Assembly (NCBI GenBank): GCA_963978905.1
Contig: OZ022256.1
Coordinates: 45,804,001 to 45,868,000 of the forward strand
Reading direction: 5' to 3'
Length of the DNA stretch: 64,000 nucleotides
Source: Trichostrongylus colubriformis
Lineage: Eukaryota; Nematoda; Chromadorea; Rhabditida; Trichostrongylidae
This document shows, one piece after another, positions 35,512-46,225 of this stretch. The position numbers and the translations under genes are program-made. Numbering within the stretch: the stretch's first letter is position 1; the number at the start of each line of letters is the position of its first letter. The notes below the pieces were generated by a model. It had not been told where the DNA came from. It saw nothing but the letters and a program-made list of their open reading frames with translations, and searched no databases.

Positions 35512-36262
35512 TTTTCAGGTTTGCATTGCCGTCTAAATCCAGACGCTGCCGTAGCAAGGTATGTTGCTTTTTTTCAGATTTTGCTATGTATGTTGACTGT
35601 TTTTCATAGTTAGTCGTATTGTTTATGTGAGTTCCATGTTTGCGTGTTTTTATGTTTCTTTTATGTGATTTTTTTTTTCAGGATCGCCGCTCGTACGTGG
35701 ATTGAAGTGAAAACTGTTTGGAAAGAAGGGTTTGTTGTTTTTTTTAGTTTTTGTGATGTATATTATCTGCCTTTCATTTGATTTTGGTTTTTCGCTTTGT
35801 TTACGTGCTGTTTTATATTCGAGTGTTTCTTTTAATGTTTCCCTTATGTGCTTTTTTTTTTCAAGATCGTCGCTGGCACGTGGACTGAACTGGAAATTGT
35901 TTGTGGAGAAGGGTTTGTTTGTTTTTATTTCAGACTTTGTGATCTCTGAGTTTTTCGTTTTGTTCTCTGAGTTTTTCGTTTTGTTTATGTGCTGTGTTGT
36001 TTTTGAGTACTGCTTAAGTTTCCTTTATGTGCTTTTCTCAGGAGTGTCGCTTTCGTACGTCGAATGTGGCTGAAAACTGATCGGAGAAGAGGTTTGTTGA
36101 TTTCCTTGCAGATTTTGTGATGATCACTACCTGCTTTTCATTTAAATCTGGTTTCTCGTTTCGTTATTCTCAGTGAAGCTCAGTAGTATAAATGTATGTG
36201 TTTTTTTCAGGAGCGACGCATCCGCACGTCGAGTGAAGCGGAAAAGCTGTTTGGAAAAGAAG
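35512..36262 (+). repeat. ~173-bp tandem repeat with exon-like cores
   Basis: At least four units (cores starting at about 35692, 35865, 36042 and 36211; spacings 173, 177 and 169) and a more diverged first one near 35518. Each core of ~47 bases sits after a poly-T tract ending CAG or CAAG, as in a 3' splice site. It reads like GATCGTCGCT.GTACGTGGA, then TGAA.TG.AAA.TG, and ends GAAG next to GGTTTGTT. Between cores is T-rich spacer with TTTCGTTTTGTTTA.GTGCTG. The cores have stops in all frames across units, so protein coding is unlikely. Confidence 0.6.
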
Positions 36263-36955
36263 CTACAACGTATCACACATATTGATTAAAATGTGTTTTT
36301 GGTTGAATGACTTCGTTTTTCTGACTATCGGCTGGTTTCGATGACCAGACATGAAGAATGAAAAAATAAAAATTTATTTACAGTGGGCAATCAGTGCAAA
36401 CACACAAAAACAGCAATGAGACACCTAGCAAAGAGACTATAGAACCTTACGGAGCTGTAGATTATAAAAGGGGGGGGGGCGCATTTGAGGACCCGAAGAG
36501 GGGGGGGGTCGCATTGAAGCGGCCATTTTCCTCGACACCTGGGAGTGCCCTGGGTGTAGATCTCTGGGTGAATCAGAGGTTGTCGATAGAAAACGAGCTT
36601 GAAAGCTTATCCTAGGCTTGTGCGAAAGATAAATCTCCTTGAAGACATCATTAGGGGTAATGCGGTAATGGAGGAATCCCTACAAGAAGTCACTTAAATG
36701 GTAGTCCTGGGCTTAAGAAGGCTATCTGTTGCGAAATCCCGGTGAAAAAGCGCCTATCCAAGCTGTAGAAACCCTGCAAAGCGCCGCAATCATGCAGCGG
36801 TTCCGCCTCTTGGACACAGCGGTCCTGCCTCCCGATGACGTAATTCCCGATTGATTGGGGTGGGAGCGGCCAAGGAGATGAGGCAGGATCGGGGATATGC
36901 GTCGCGCTTTCGCAGTTTTAGCTTGAAGCTCACTTCAAAAAATAGATGCTGTCGT
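36263..36955. other. noncoding with G-run element
   Basis: 36465-36530 has two G-runs (ten and nine G) in the context GGGCGCATTTGAGGACCCG and GGGGTCGCATTGAAGCGGCC, the same family as 32607-32640. The rest is unrecognised. Confidence 0.35.
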
Positions 36956-36959
36956 ATTT

Positions 36960-37197
36960 CCAAACATTCCCTTGTGTTTACTTGGCAACATGCCAATGGA
37001 AAACTAGATCAGACTACTCCCCTCTTGACGGACAGGTCGTCCGCGTCGAGAATCAACAGTGGAAAGGGGGTCCTGTTTCTCGGGTTTTGGGCCACTTCCA
37101 TCCGTTTTTCTCCACTATCCTGTTACTAGGCATCTCGACTTTCATATGCACTATCTCTTTTACTTTTCGTCCGACTTTCCCCTAATGCTTCCTTTAA
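36960..37197 (+). repeat. dispersed repeat, copy 2 of 14326-14564
   Basis: Nearly identical to 14326-14564 from CATTCCCTTGTGTTTACTTG to CCTAATGCTTCCTTTAA. Here it is not followed by RTE coding sequence. It lacks the local CTATTTCTTTTACTT duplication seen in copy 1. Confidence 0.6.
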
Positions 37198-37607
37198 TCT
37201 AGTGTTCTGATTACAGGATAGCGACGCCATGGGCAATATGAATGGTGCCGGGAAGTCAGAAGGGGATCAATCTCAAGCCTACGTCTGTGCCTATGCTCTA
37301 GCAGAGAAGAGAGGAGTTCTTTGCCCTCCTAGGCTTTGGCAAGCATAGCTCCCACTGTGAGATATTCCCTCTTCATTGTGGTAGCATCGCTCAGTCGCTC
37401 ATTTGCCTAATTATCTAAAACGCTTGTGTGATCGCCATCTCTGAACACTACCTGTCCAAACCAGTCAGATCATGATAAAATGGCGATTCACATTTAAGCT
37501 CCTGTGGATGTCAGGCCAATCTTATCGCTCGATATATAAAGCTCTCCACCAATACGAGTCATTCTCATTTCACCTACTCGGTACGTTCAAACTTGCATTA
37601 TGTCGTA
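37198..37607. other. no recognised feature
   Basis: Unique-looking spacer between two repeats. The frame at 37472-37669 runs into the next element and is not called. Confidence 0.3.
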
Positions 37608-40146
37608 CCAGTTGGCTGGCGCACACTACTGCGCGCGATTCATGGCGATGTTGTGCAAAATGGGTTTGATCGGCGCGACCACAGTTGTGTATGGAATTGA
37701 GTGGAAATTTCTTTCCTCTGTTTTCAGCTGAGCTACTGAATTGAAAAAAAAAACAGAGAAGATGGCGTGATAAAAAAGCATTTCGATGTTATTATACTTC
37801 AGTCGCTTTTCATGGACCCCATTTCGCACGTCATCGACATGAATCGCGCGCAGTAGTGTGCGCCAGTCAACTGGTTTAGGTCATCATTGGGATTTTGGAC
37901 AGTTTAGACATCGATAGTTTTGTATTCGATTGCATCGACTGGTAGCAATTTGTTCACTTGTTGAGCATCTAATTTCTACACACTGATGGTAGATCCATAT
38001 CCCGATTACCGATGTTTACTGTTTTCGTGAACATGCTTCACTGTTTGGAATTTCACATAGTCTAGCGGTCGATACACAGTGTTGCTGCCAGTACCGCATT
38101 GGACAATGATTCCGAATGAAACGCTTGCTTTGCTATCACAAATATAGGTGTATCATGATTATCAATGTAGATCGTAGTATCAAAAGAAATGCATCATTTT
38201 TTCGTACGCTAGGCAATTCAGCGGTCGATATCAGAGCATAAACAAAATATGTTCACCCAATGACACTGAGCATCAAACGCTTTTGCTAAAGCGGTCGTAT
38301 AGTAGTATCAAGCGATGTAATGGATTTCATCCCATCCTATTCTAACGGTTCTTATCAGCCACCGTGAGCCGTTATCACTGAGGCCCCTGCACCCAACAGT
38401 ACCATTGAGGTCCCTGTACCCTACAATACCTGCGAATGTGAACATTCCACTGTTAGCCGCAAAAGCGTAGGTGACATTTTCCTTCTCACGCTCCTGATCG
38501 AAGCCTGGATCAACCATTATCAGTTTGGATCACCCACTATTAATGTCCCCGTCCCACTCTGCTAAACACTCACTAGTGTCAGCGCTCTTGGATCAGCGCG
38601 AAAGGCGAAACGAATCTGACGACATTCGCCTTCTCATGCTCCTTATCGAATCTTATCAACCATTATCAAGCTGGATCACCCACCATCAATGTCCCCGTCC
38701 TACCCTGCAGAACACCTGTGACTATGAACGCTACGGGACCAATGCGAAAAGCGAAACGGATTCGACGACTCTAGCCTTTTTACGCGTCTTATCGAATCTT
38801 ATCAACCATTATCAAGCTGGATCACCCACCATCAATCACCCCGTCCTACCCTGCAGAACACCTGTGACTATGAATGCTACGGGACCAATGCGAAAAGCGA
38901 AACGGATTCGACGACTCTAGCCTTTTTACGCGTCTTATCGAATCTTATCAACCATTATCAAGCTGGATCACCCACCATCAATGTCCCCGTCCTACCCTGC
39001 AGAACACCTGTGACTATGAACGCTACGGGATCAATGCAAAAAGCGAAACGGATTCGACGACTCCAGCCTTTCTACGCTCCTTATCGAATCTTATCAACCG
39101 TTATCAATGCGGGTCACCCACCATCAATGTCCCCGTCCTACCCTGCAGAACACCTGTGACTATGAACGCTACGGGATCAATGCAAAAAGCGAAACGGATT
39201 CGACGACTCCAGCCTTTCTACGCTCCTTATCGAATCTTATCAACCGTTATCAATGCGGGTCACCCACCATCAATGTCCCCGTCCTACCCTGCAGAACACC
39301 TGTGACTATGAACGCTACGGGACCAATGCGAAAAGCGAAACGGATTCGACGACTCTAGCCTTTTTACGCGTCTTATCGAATCTTATCAACCATTATCAAG
39401 CTGGATCACCCACCATCAATGTCCCCGTCCTACCCTGCAGAACACCTGTGACTATGAACGCTACGGGACCAATGCAAAAAGCGAAACGGATTCGACGACT
39501 CCAGCCTTTCTACGCTCCTTATCGAATCTTATCAACCGTTATCAATGCGGGTCACCCACCATCAATGTCCCCGTCCTACCCTGCAGAACACCTGTGACTA
39601 TGAACGCTACGGGACCAATGCGAAAAGCGAAACGGATTCGACGACTCTAGCCTTTTTACGCGTCTTATCGAATCTTATCAACCATTATCAAGCTGGATCA
39701 CCCACCATCAATGTCCCCGTCCTACCCTGCAGAACACCTGTGACTATGAACGCTACGGGACCAATGCAAAAAGCGAAACGGATTTGACGACTCCAGCCTT
39801 TCTACGCTCCTTATCGAATCTTATCAACCGTTATCAATGCGGGTCACCCACCATTAATGTCCCCGTCCCAACCCTCAAAACACCTATGAATATGGGCGCT
39901 CTGGGATCGTCCCGAAAGGCGAAACGGATTTGGCAACATTTTCTTTCGGGGCTCCTTATCAACCCTTATCAGCTGCTATCACTTTCGGTCCACCACCGCT
40001 GGGGTTCCCTTGGCACCCCCTACATCACTTGTAAAATTCAGCGTCCCAGCTTTGCTGCGACGCGAGATATGAATTTCGTGACAGACAGACACACACACAC
40101 ACACACGGACAGACAGACATACTTAGCGGATTATATATAGTAGGAT
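37608..40146 (+). mobile_element. array-bearing element, long copy (~10 units of 146 bp)
   Basis: The 5' module 37608-37874 has ends CCAGTTGGCTGGCGCACACT and TGTGCGCCAGTCAACTGG. The body (37880-38340) matches that of the 27-kb copy (GTTTTGTATTCGATTGCATC, CATAGTCTAGCGGTCGATAC). A ten-unit array is followed by the CCCAGCTTTGCTGCGACGCG block, a CA microsatellite and the terminus TATATATAGTAGGAT. No protein gene. It is the longest member of the family in the window. Confidence 0.7.
38500..39960 (+). repeat. 146-bp tandem array with two alternating unit types
   Basis: A marker at the start of ATCAATG/ATTAATG falls at 38539, 38685, 38831, 38977, 39123, 39269, 39415, 39561, 39707 and 39853: nine successive steps of exactly 146. 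Units differ in two linked places. Type A has CATTATCAAGCTGGATCACC and is followed by CTAGCCTTTTTACGCG; type B has CGTTATCAATGCGGGTCACC and follows CCAGCCTTTCTACGCT. The order after the first, older unit is A A A B B A B A B. Because 146 is not a multiple of three, all frames stay open in turn and create long false proteins. Confidence 0.85.
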
Positions 40147-40149
40147 TCT

Positions 40150-41650
40150 ACACAATATGTTGTTAGCTTCCGATGTGTGCTTACTATTTTTACCAGCGTC
40201 TGATCAGTGCTGAGAGCAGTGCACTTAATGCTCTCGTACAGTTTGTCCACAACTCCCTGGTTGCTGTCGAATTCTACGGAGGAGTGAGGGCGTAATGCCG
40301 AGCCGGCACCATCTATGGAAAATTCAGTCGGTCGTTGCAGTCAAATGCTGAAGTACGAAAAAATACTATTACAGCCTCAGGGATTTGCGGGATGAAGCCT
40401 GAATTATCCACCGTGCTCCTAAAAAATTATGCGTTTGTGATTTTAGCTTCGATGTTTTCAAATAAGAGGTGTATCGCAACCTCACTGTACTCTTCGTACG
40501 ACGCTGTTTTTCCTAAACTCAGCAGAAAAAAGGAACTTCTCTGAAAAATGTGCAAACACCTGATTGCCATAGCATTCAAGTGGAAATTTCGTAACGTCGT
40601 AGCGTCATTGAGGCGAGGGAGCGGGTTTGTTTTGTAGCGCATGAATTTGCACTCGAGCTGCTCCGGTGGAAGTAGCACTAGAGAAAAGACAAGGAGAACT
40701 TGCGTAGAGTGTAGTGAGATGGGTAAGTTGAGCGAACATCCAAAACTTCCATTCAAAACGTTAAAGACACAGGGAGGAAAGCAATTCTGGTTACGGTATG
40801 GGATTGCGGTGGCTTCCAGTTGCCGCAATGCACACACGACACCTTGCCGAAACGTCAAAGAGAATCCATTAGGCTTTAAATGTAATTACACCTTTTTCTT
40901 ACGCTTTCGCTTATTCCTCAATTAATTGTTTTGCTTGTTTGTTGCTGTGTGTCGTTATACTTATTTCATCATCACGACTGAATGAAATACATTCTACAAG
41001 ACAACAAATGACATCTCTACAGCGAACAACTCGGAAGGTCAGTGTGTGCAATTCGAAGTGATGCGAATGTAATGCGAATACACACCACAGCGTCGCGCTT
41101 TAAAACCCGGTTTTTTCAGGATTATCGTTTCCAACCTTGAATGTTCGTAACAAAATGACCATGTCTATGCATCTTCCTCTTTCTTCGGTCCCCTTCCGGA
41201 TCCTTTAATGCACAGCTTTTCCACCCAAAGGCACACCGCACGAGCGTTATCGCGCCCAGTCATTGGATTATAAGCGTTGATTTTTCACCAACCAGTACCG
41301 TGGCTATCGCACGATACAGCGTGCTGGCTTGTGTCACACAGCTGTACTCCGCGACTGTGCACTAAACAACTGGTGTTTCTTTAAAGTCGCATTCATTCAA
41401 AACTGGATGGGATTCTTCATGCATTTGCGTTAACGATAAGATAGGAATTGATCAAGAAAATAGGCGCATCGGCGCATCTGCGACTTGAAAGAATTGCCAT
41501 TTCGACGCATTCGCGTTTTTTTTTTGTTTGCCACAATGCGTATAAACTGACGTGGTGGCAACTTCTAGATCTCTGAGCGTCAAAAATCCTATTCAGTTCG
41601 CATGGTGCAGCCTAAGCTTACACCAGTTCGTATCTTAATTGTTGCCCTCT
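40150..41650. other. no recognised gene; dispersed repeat at 40790-41220
   Basis: Frames at 40335-40544, 40641-40925 (plus) and 40427-40858 (minus) have no motif. The stretch about 40790-41220 resembles 62560-63070: GCACACACGACRC.TTGCC, TTGTTTGTTG, then TCATCATCA.GA, a later GTGCARTTCGARGTGATG and TCGGTCC. It therefore appears to be one dispersed noncoding repeat. Confidence 0.35.
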
Positions 41651-41651
41651 A

Positions 41652-42758
41652 ATCCTACTTTATGTAATCGGCTAAGTGGGTCTATTGAGGTGTGTGGGTG
41701 TGTTTGTGTGTATGTCTGTTTGACCGGAAATTCATATATCTCGCGTCGCAGCAGAGATGGGGTCCTGGATTTTAGATATGATATAGGGGATGGTAAGGGA
41801 ATCCCAGTGGTGGTGGACCGAAAGTGACAAAACCTGATAAGGAGCCTTAAAAAGCTAATGTCGCCAAATCTGTTTCGCTTTTCGGGTAGATCCTAAAGCG
41901 CTTACATTCATCCATGTTTTGAGGGGTGGGACGGGCACATCAATGCTGGGAGATTCAAATTGATAATGGTTGACAAGGGCTGATGAAGAGCTTCGAGAGG
42001 CGAATGTCGCCTAATCCGTTTCAGTTCGTTCGTTCGGGTCGACCCTAGACTGCCGACACTCATAGATTCTTCGAGGGGTGGGATGGGCACATCAATGGTA
42101 GGTGATCCGAACAGATAACAGTGGATAAGATTCGATAAGGAGCGACAAAAAGCTAAATTCGCTAAATTCGTTTCGCTCCTCTGGCTAACAGTGAAATGTT
42201 AACCTAGGTATAACAGGGTATGGGGACCTTATGGTGCCTTTTTGAAAGTGATAACGGCTTACAGGGCTGATAAGAGCCGTCAAGATATGGGGAAGGGATT
42301 AAATCCGGTACACCGCCTACTACCCCTACAAGACTGCTGTAGTAAATGCGTCTGATGCCCAGTACCATTGGGTGAAAATACTTTGTTTATGTTCTGATAT
42401 CTGCTGCCGGTGTATCGACCGCTATTTCCTAGTCTCCCAAGTAATGGTGCATGTCTTTTGATACTGCGATCTCATGGATGATCTAGACATGATCTAGATT
42501 TGTGATGACAGAGCAAGCGATCCATTCTTTCATGCCTTGCTAGCAACAATACTGGGTATCGACCGCTAGACTATGTGAAATCCGAAATAGTGATGCATGT
42601 TCACAGAAACGATAAGCATCGATAACCGGCATACGGACCTACCACCTATATGGAGGATGCTCAGCAAAAAGTCAACATCGACCGTTCTCCCATTACATAA
42701 TTCTATTGAGTTAGATAAATAGTGAATAATTCGCGCAGTACTGTGCGATAGCCCAACT
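41652..42758 (-). mobile_element. array-bearing element, minus-strand copy (2-3 units)
   Basis: Read on the minus strand it starts CCAGTTGGGCTATCGCACAG at 42758, runs through the body (CATAGTCTAGCGGTCGATAC at ~42575) and two to three diverged units (markers at 41938 and 42090, 152 apart). It then has the CGACGCGAGATATATGAATT block and a CA-rich run, and ends AGTAGGAT at 41652. The 5' module variant (CAGTACTGTGCG) is shared with 46226. Confidence 0.6.
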
Positions 42759-42776
42759 GGTTATATGGAGTAGGAT

Positions 42777-42960
42777 AATTTGCTCTGTGTGTTTGTGTGT
42801 GTGTTTGCATGTGTGTTTGTGTGTTTGCATGTGTTTTTGTCTCTGTGTGTGTGGTGTGTGTGTGTGGTATGTGTGTGGTGTGTATGTGTGCGTGCTTCCT
42901 CCCAAATTCATATCTTGCACGCAGTAAAGCTGGGACTCTGAATTTCACAAAGAATGTGCT
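42777..42960 (-). repeat. CA/GT microsatellite with adjoining 3' block
   Basis: An imperfect (TG)n run (42785-42890) next to CCCAAATTCATATCTTGCAC...AAAGCTGGGACTCTGAATTT, the complement of the block that precedes the microsatellite in the array-bearing elements. It looks like the isolated 3' end of another copy. Valine/cysteine/threonine-histidine frames here are microsatellite artefacts. Confidence 0.5.
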
Positions 42961-42964
42961 GAAT

Positions 42965-44880
42965 CCGTTTAACCTTCACGCTGAATGGAGAATCAGGTAG
43001 TGAAAGCTGCACATAGGAAAAGGGGCGATCCCAAGAGAAGGAAACTAGAAATAGATTTTCAGACCTTATCGGACCCACCCAGGATTCTGGATCAAAGCAG
43101 CTAACGAGGAAGGTCTTCCAACTCATGACGCGCTTTTTGAAAGCTGTTTTTTGCATGTATGGGGGTGCGTACAAGAATCATATAACTGATGTCCATTTTT
43201 GCTGAGCGGCCCTACGAATGCCAAAAAAGGGGTTGATGGTTCGATCCCCACTGAGGACAAATTTTTGTAAAACTTAGATTTACAGTTTTTGGGCTTGTAA
43301 GCATTTGAATATGAAGATTAAGTGCTGTAATCACATTTAGATTTCCGAACTGCCCCCTATTGCCAGTTTTCAGCAAGACAGTCCAATTTTTTAGCCTTTC
43401 GGCGCTTAAAGCACACGAACGAGGCGTTTTTGCGTGAAACGAATTTGATATTCGTGTTCAAGAGGTCGAACTACCCCCAGGAGTAAGTTTCAAAATTTGG
43501 CTTGGGCATTGGTATACCTTCGACTGCACGTTCAACGAATAAGACGACGGTATCATTTGTCAAGAAATCCTGACTATTTATCTTACTTGCTGCTTGGTTG
43601 GTCAAGTTATATCGATAGGCATCCATGCTATGCATATTCCACTGTTTTTCAGCGATTCTGTTAGTTACTCACTTCCACAAATAGAAAGGGCAACATGTAT
43701 CCATGACCAAACGTCATTCTCGAAGTTAGGGTCAAAATTTGGAATTGGCTAGAAATGTGTCTCCAAGGGTAGTTTGACCCCCTGAACACGAATATGGCAC
43801 TCATTTTGTGCGTAATCGCGAGTTTCGAGCGCTACGAGCCCTTTCGTTTCCAAAAAGGTCACATCATCAAATTCATTGACATTTCGTAAATAGAGTCATT
43901 TTGGTATGCTGTCAACGAAAATCATTGTCATTTGGCATAAACAGACATATCTGAAGATGAAAAAAGTGAAGGCAAAAACTAATGCAAAACCTCGGCAGGG
44001 CCGGAACCCGAATCACCAGCCCATCCCTTACGACCGCTTGAGAATCCATCGTCGTAACCAGTAGGCCATCCAATCGCTGCATCATATCCACATCGGGGAA
44101 CCGTTGTGAAACTGCTGCACACTTTTAGTACATGGTGGAGGCAAGATCGTATTTTTTTTCCCGTATTTGGCTTTGTTTTGGATGTGAAATAGAAGAACAC
44201 CTTCGGATCTGCACATGGTTAAGGTTACAAGGAGTATGCGTTACAATAAGTGGGTTAAAATCGCCTTTTTGGGAAAAAATTTTTTACTCCTTTTCTGGCT
44301 TTCGTAGGATCGCTCAGCAAAAATGAAAGTTAGTTATATGTTTCATGTAGGTACCACCATATGATAGAAAAAACCGCTTTCCAAAAGCGCGTCATGACCT
44401 GAAAGACCTCCCTTGAAAGGTAATTTTGAGATGCGCAGAGGAAACACTGGGAGAAATCCGGGGTGGCTTCAAAGGAGACAAAGCAGCGTTATTCTGGGAT
44501 GAAAAGGCTCAGAGAGTAATGGAGCCGAAGAAGGAAGCATACAAACGCTGGCAGAAAGCGGAGAGCCCAGAAAACCTGGTACCTAAAAACGTTGCAAAAG
44601 GCTTGCCAAAGCAGGTGTGACCAAAGTAAAGATTACGAAATGGAAATGGATGCCCTATACGAAAGGAGGAGAGAGAGGCAGAAGAACTCGTCTCTAGGCT
44701 AGCCAGAGCTCGGCATCCAGCCACCCCAAAAATTTATGTCGAGTGATAAAAGCTAAAAAGAGCGGCGAGATTACCATTTTGAAGAAACCAGCCGAGGTCA
44801 AAAGGAGACGGCGGGAGTACTTCATTGGGCATGAGAATTCTCTAGGAAAGAAAATCCACAGAAAGAGGCCAAGGCTGGTC
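42965..44880 (+). pseudogene. RTE-type linker fragment, split by a Harbinger-like element
   Basis: Left of the insertion the frame reads RGDPKRRKLEIDFQ. Right of it: EETLGEIRGGFKGDKAALFW, DEKAQRVMEPKKEAYKRWQK (44440-44560) and then IKAKKSGEITILKKPAEVKR with RRREYFIGHENSLGKK (44743-44845). W-x-x-x-V-Q...KK-x-A-Y-K-x-W and I-K...G-E-I...R-x-x-E-Y-F are typical of the stretch between the endonuclease and reverse transcriptase in RTE elements. No RT follows. Confidence 0.55.
43105..44415. mobile_element. Harbinger-like non-autonomous element, copy 2
   Basis: Nearly the same sequence as 21273-22610 along its whole length, same orientation. Left flank TAA (43102-43104), right flank AAA, a likely one-base decay of TAA. 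The ends are CGAGGAAGGTCTTCCA and ...GACCTCCCTTG. It carries the degenerate tRNA-like segment at about 43992-44085. It splits the RTE fragment. Confidence 0.7.
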
Positions 44881-44884
44881 CCGC

Positions 44885-45440
44885 CCTCCTCTGGCCGGCG
44901 GGAAAAGTCGATGGGAAGTAGGAAAACATCATCGGTCGTAACCGCTCTCCCATGGGCGTGCATGAATCGCACGCAGCCGACAAGAGATCGAAACGTCGAT
45001 CCACAAATGGAAAAGGCTGGAAGGGAGATAACAAATTTATCACGGCAAAGATTTTTATGGTCAATTAGCAGCATTCTTCTTGGGGGATCGAACGGCGTAC
45101 ATTTGATTGCGCCTGAAAATAAGCTGAACAATGGTTTTTTTAAAACAGTGTGTGCAAATGGAGCGCTGTTAGGGCCATTTTAAAGAATAGCGACTGTTCT
45201 GTAATCACTAAGACTTCAAAACCAACAGCAATGTGAGCTTAGATCGAAAATGTGAAGGTTTCACGCCACCTTATCAGATTTCGGAGAAAATTTCTCTCAA
45301 GCTTCTCAGAATGTGAAAAATGCCTAGTATCGAGCTTAAGAAAACTAAAAACCAACAGTACTTTCTTGTGAAGTTTGACGAGCTGATCCCGAAAATGTGG
45401 TCCAATAAAAAATCGATAACCAATCGATTCATAGTGCGTT
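44885..45440 (+). mobile_element. relic single arm of the foldback family
   Basis: The order of words matches the right arm of the 5713-7025 palindrome: CCCATGG, GTCGAT...GGAAAAGGCTGG, a ...CAATTAGCAGCATT... equivalent, GATCGAACGG, AGGGCCA, AATTT.TCTCAA, AATGTGAAAAA...CCTAGTA, TTTGACGAGCTGAT and AATCGAT. It is more diverged, and the second arm is missing. It ends roughly 200 bases before the lectin start codon, in the likely promoter region. Confidence 0.55.
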
Positions 45441-45461
45441 ATGACGCGAAGTTATGACGGT

Positions 45462-45481
45462 GCGACGGATTAATCCGTCGC
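45462..45481. promoter_or_regulatory. perfect 20-bp palindrome upstream of the lectin gene
   Basis: GCGACGGATTAATCCGTCGC is its own reverse complement and lies 171 bases before the ATG at 45653. Such a site could bind a dimeric factor, but no function is known; it is not in the minus-strand paralogue's upstream region that I can see. Confidence 0.3.
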
Positions 45482-45574
45482 GAGGCGTCGACTTTTCACA
45501 AAATGTAGGCGGATTCCAAATATTCCTTGAAGTTTCGGTATAGGTCAGATCGCTACCATTCTAATACCATTACC

Positions 45575-45652
45575 ATTTCGAAAGGAATCAAAATGTGTGG
45601 CGCTCTCTCAAATGTTTGATTGACACTGGCTTAGGCATTATTTCAGCTGGAG
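45575..45652 (+). promoter_or_regulatory. outron and trans-splice acceptor of the lectin gene
   Basis: TATTTCAG ends at 45646, six bases (CTGGAG) before ATG. The minus-strand paralogue has the same acceptor, the same six bases and the same upstream words (GTGTGGCGC, AAATGTTTGAT). This fits spliced-leader addition in nematodes, in which case the promoter lies further left. Confidence 0.5.
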
Positions 45653-45808
45653 ATGACAATTCGTGTTCTTTCAATTCTGGTAGTGTTTCTGGCGAGTGTT
45701 CCTGGTATATCTACCGCTTCCGATGGAAGATCCAATGTTAGACCAGTTTTCGAAGCGATATACCAGGACGGCTGGACAATATTTGGAAGATACGAAAAGG
45801 CTCACAAG
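45653..45808 (+). CDS. secreted C-type lectin, exon 1 (signal peptide)
   Basis: 52 codons from ATG to an AAG|GTGAGA donor in phase 0. Residues 1-22 are a signal peptide (MTIRVLSILVVFLASVPGIS). Residues 27-52 (SNVRPVFEAIYQDGWTIF, then GRYEKAHK) open the lectin domain. Exon 2 at 53827 begins VYRDKKTWAEADKAC, so the joined text is YEKAHK-VYRDKKTW, the classic ...CYK-VY..KKTWAEA passage. The two cysteines normally flanking D-G-W-T are replaced here (Y and A), as in the paralogue at 876-1049, so the N-terminal disulfide of long-form domains is absent. The product would be secreted. The ~8.0-kb intron holds minisatellites, RTE copy C and an array element. Alternative: exon 1 could splice to a different downstream exon, but phase and text agree well. 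Confidence 0.65.
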
Positions 45809-46225
45809 GTGAGAACACATTGCTACTCCTCAACGATATCTTCTCCGAGTTGGGAGAGGTCAGAAAGATGATACGAATAAATTTGCCCGCTCCAAGAAGA
45901 TGAAAGAGCTCTCACAAGACAAACCCTAGTTGAGAAACTAAAATAATAGCAAAATCAAGCGTGATGCAATAGCTACGAACTTCGGCGAAAAAGAATTATC
46001 TTCCCTCTTCAGTATAGGTTCTTTGTGGCTTGGTCCTATTGTACAAATTAATCTCGTATGTTTGACAGAGTCCCATAGCAGATGCTCTTTGATATAATCA
46101 CTCAACGCTCGCTCCTCCATCAACGAAGCATAGTCTTTTTGTATGTCATTAGATCGAAGTCGTCATCGAGTAGTTTCATTTGCAATACAGTAGTCTGTAG
46201 GCAAAAATTAATGCTGTAAATGATA

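Noticed and set aside
38525..40140. Series of overlapping 80-143-codon frames with the same repeated protein text
   Set aside because: They are readings of a 146-bp tandem array; since 146 is not a multiple of three each frame is passed on in turn. Not a repeat protein gene.
42703..43000. Cys/Val-rich and His/Thr-rich frames
   Set aside because: Translations of a (TG)n/(CA)n microsatellite.
44426..45183. Two plus-strand frames that could be taken as host genes
   Set aside because: The first and the start of the second are an RTE linker fragment, and the rest of the second runs into the relic foldback arm.
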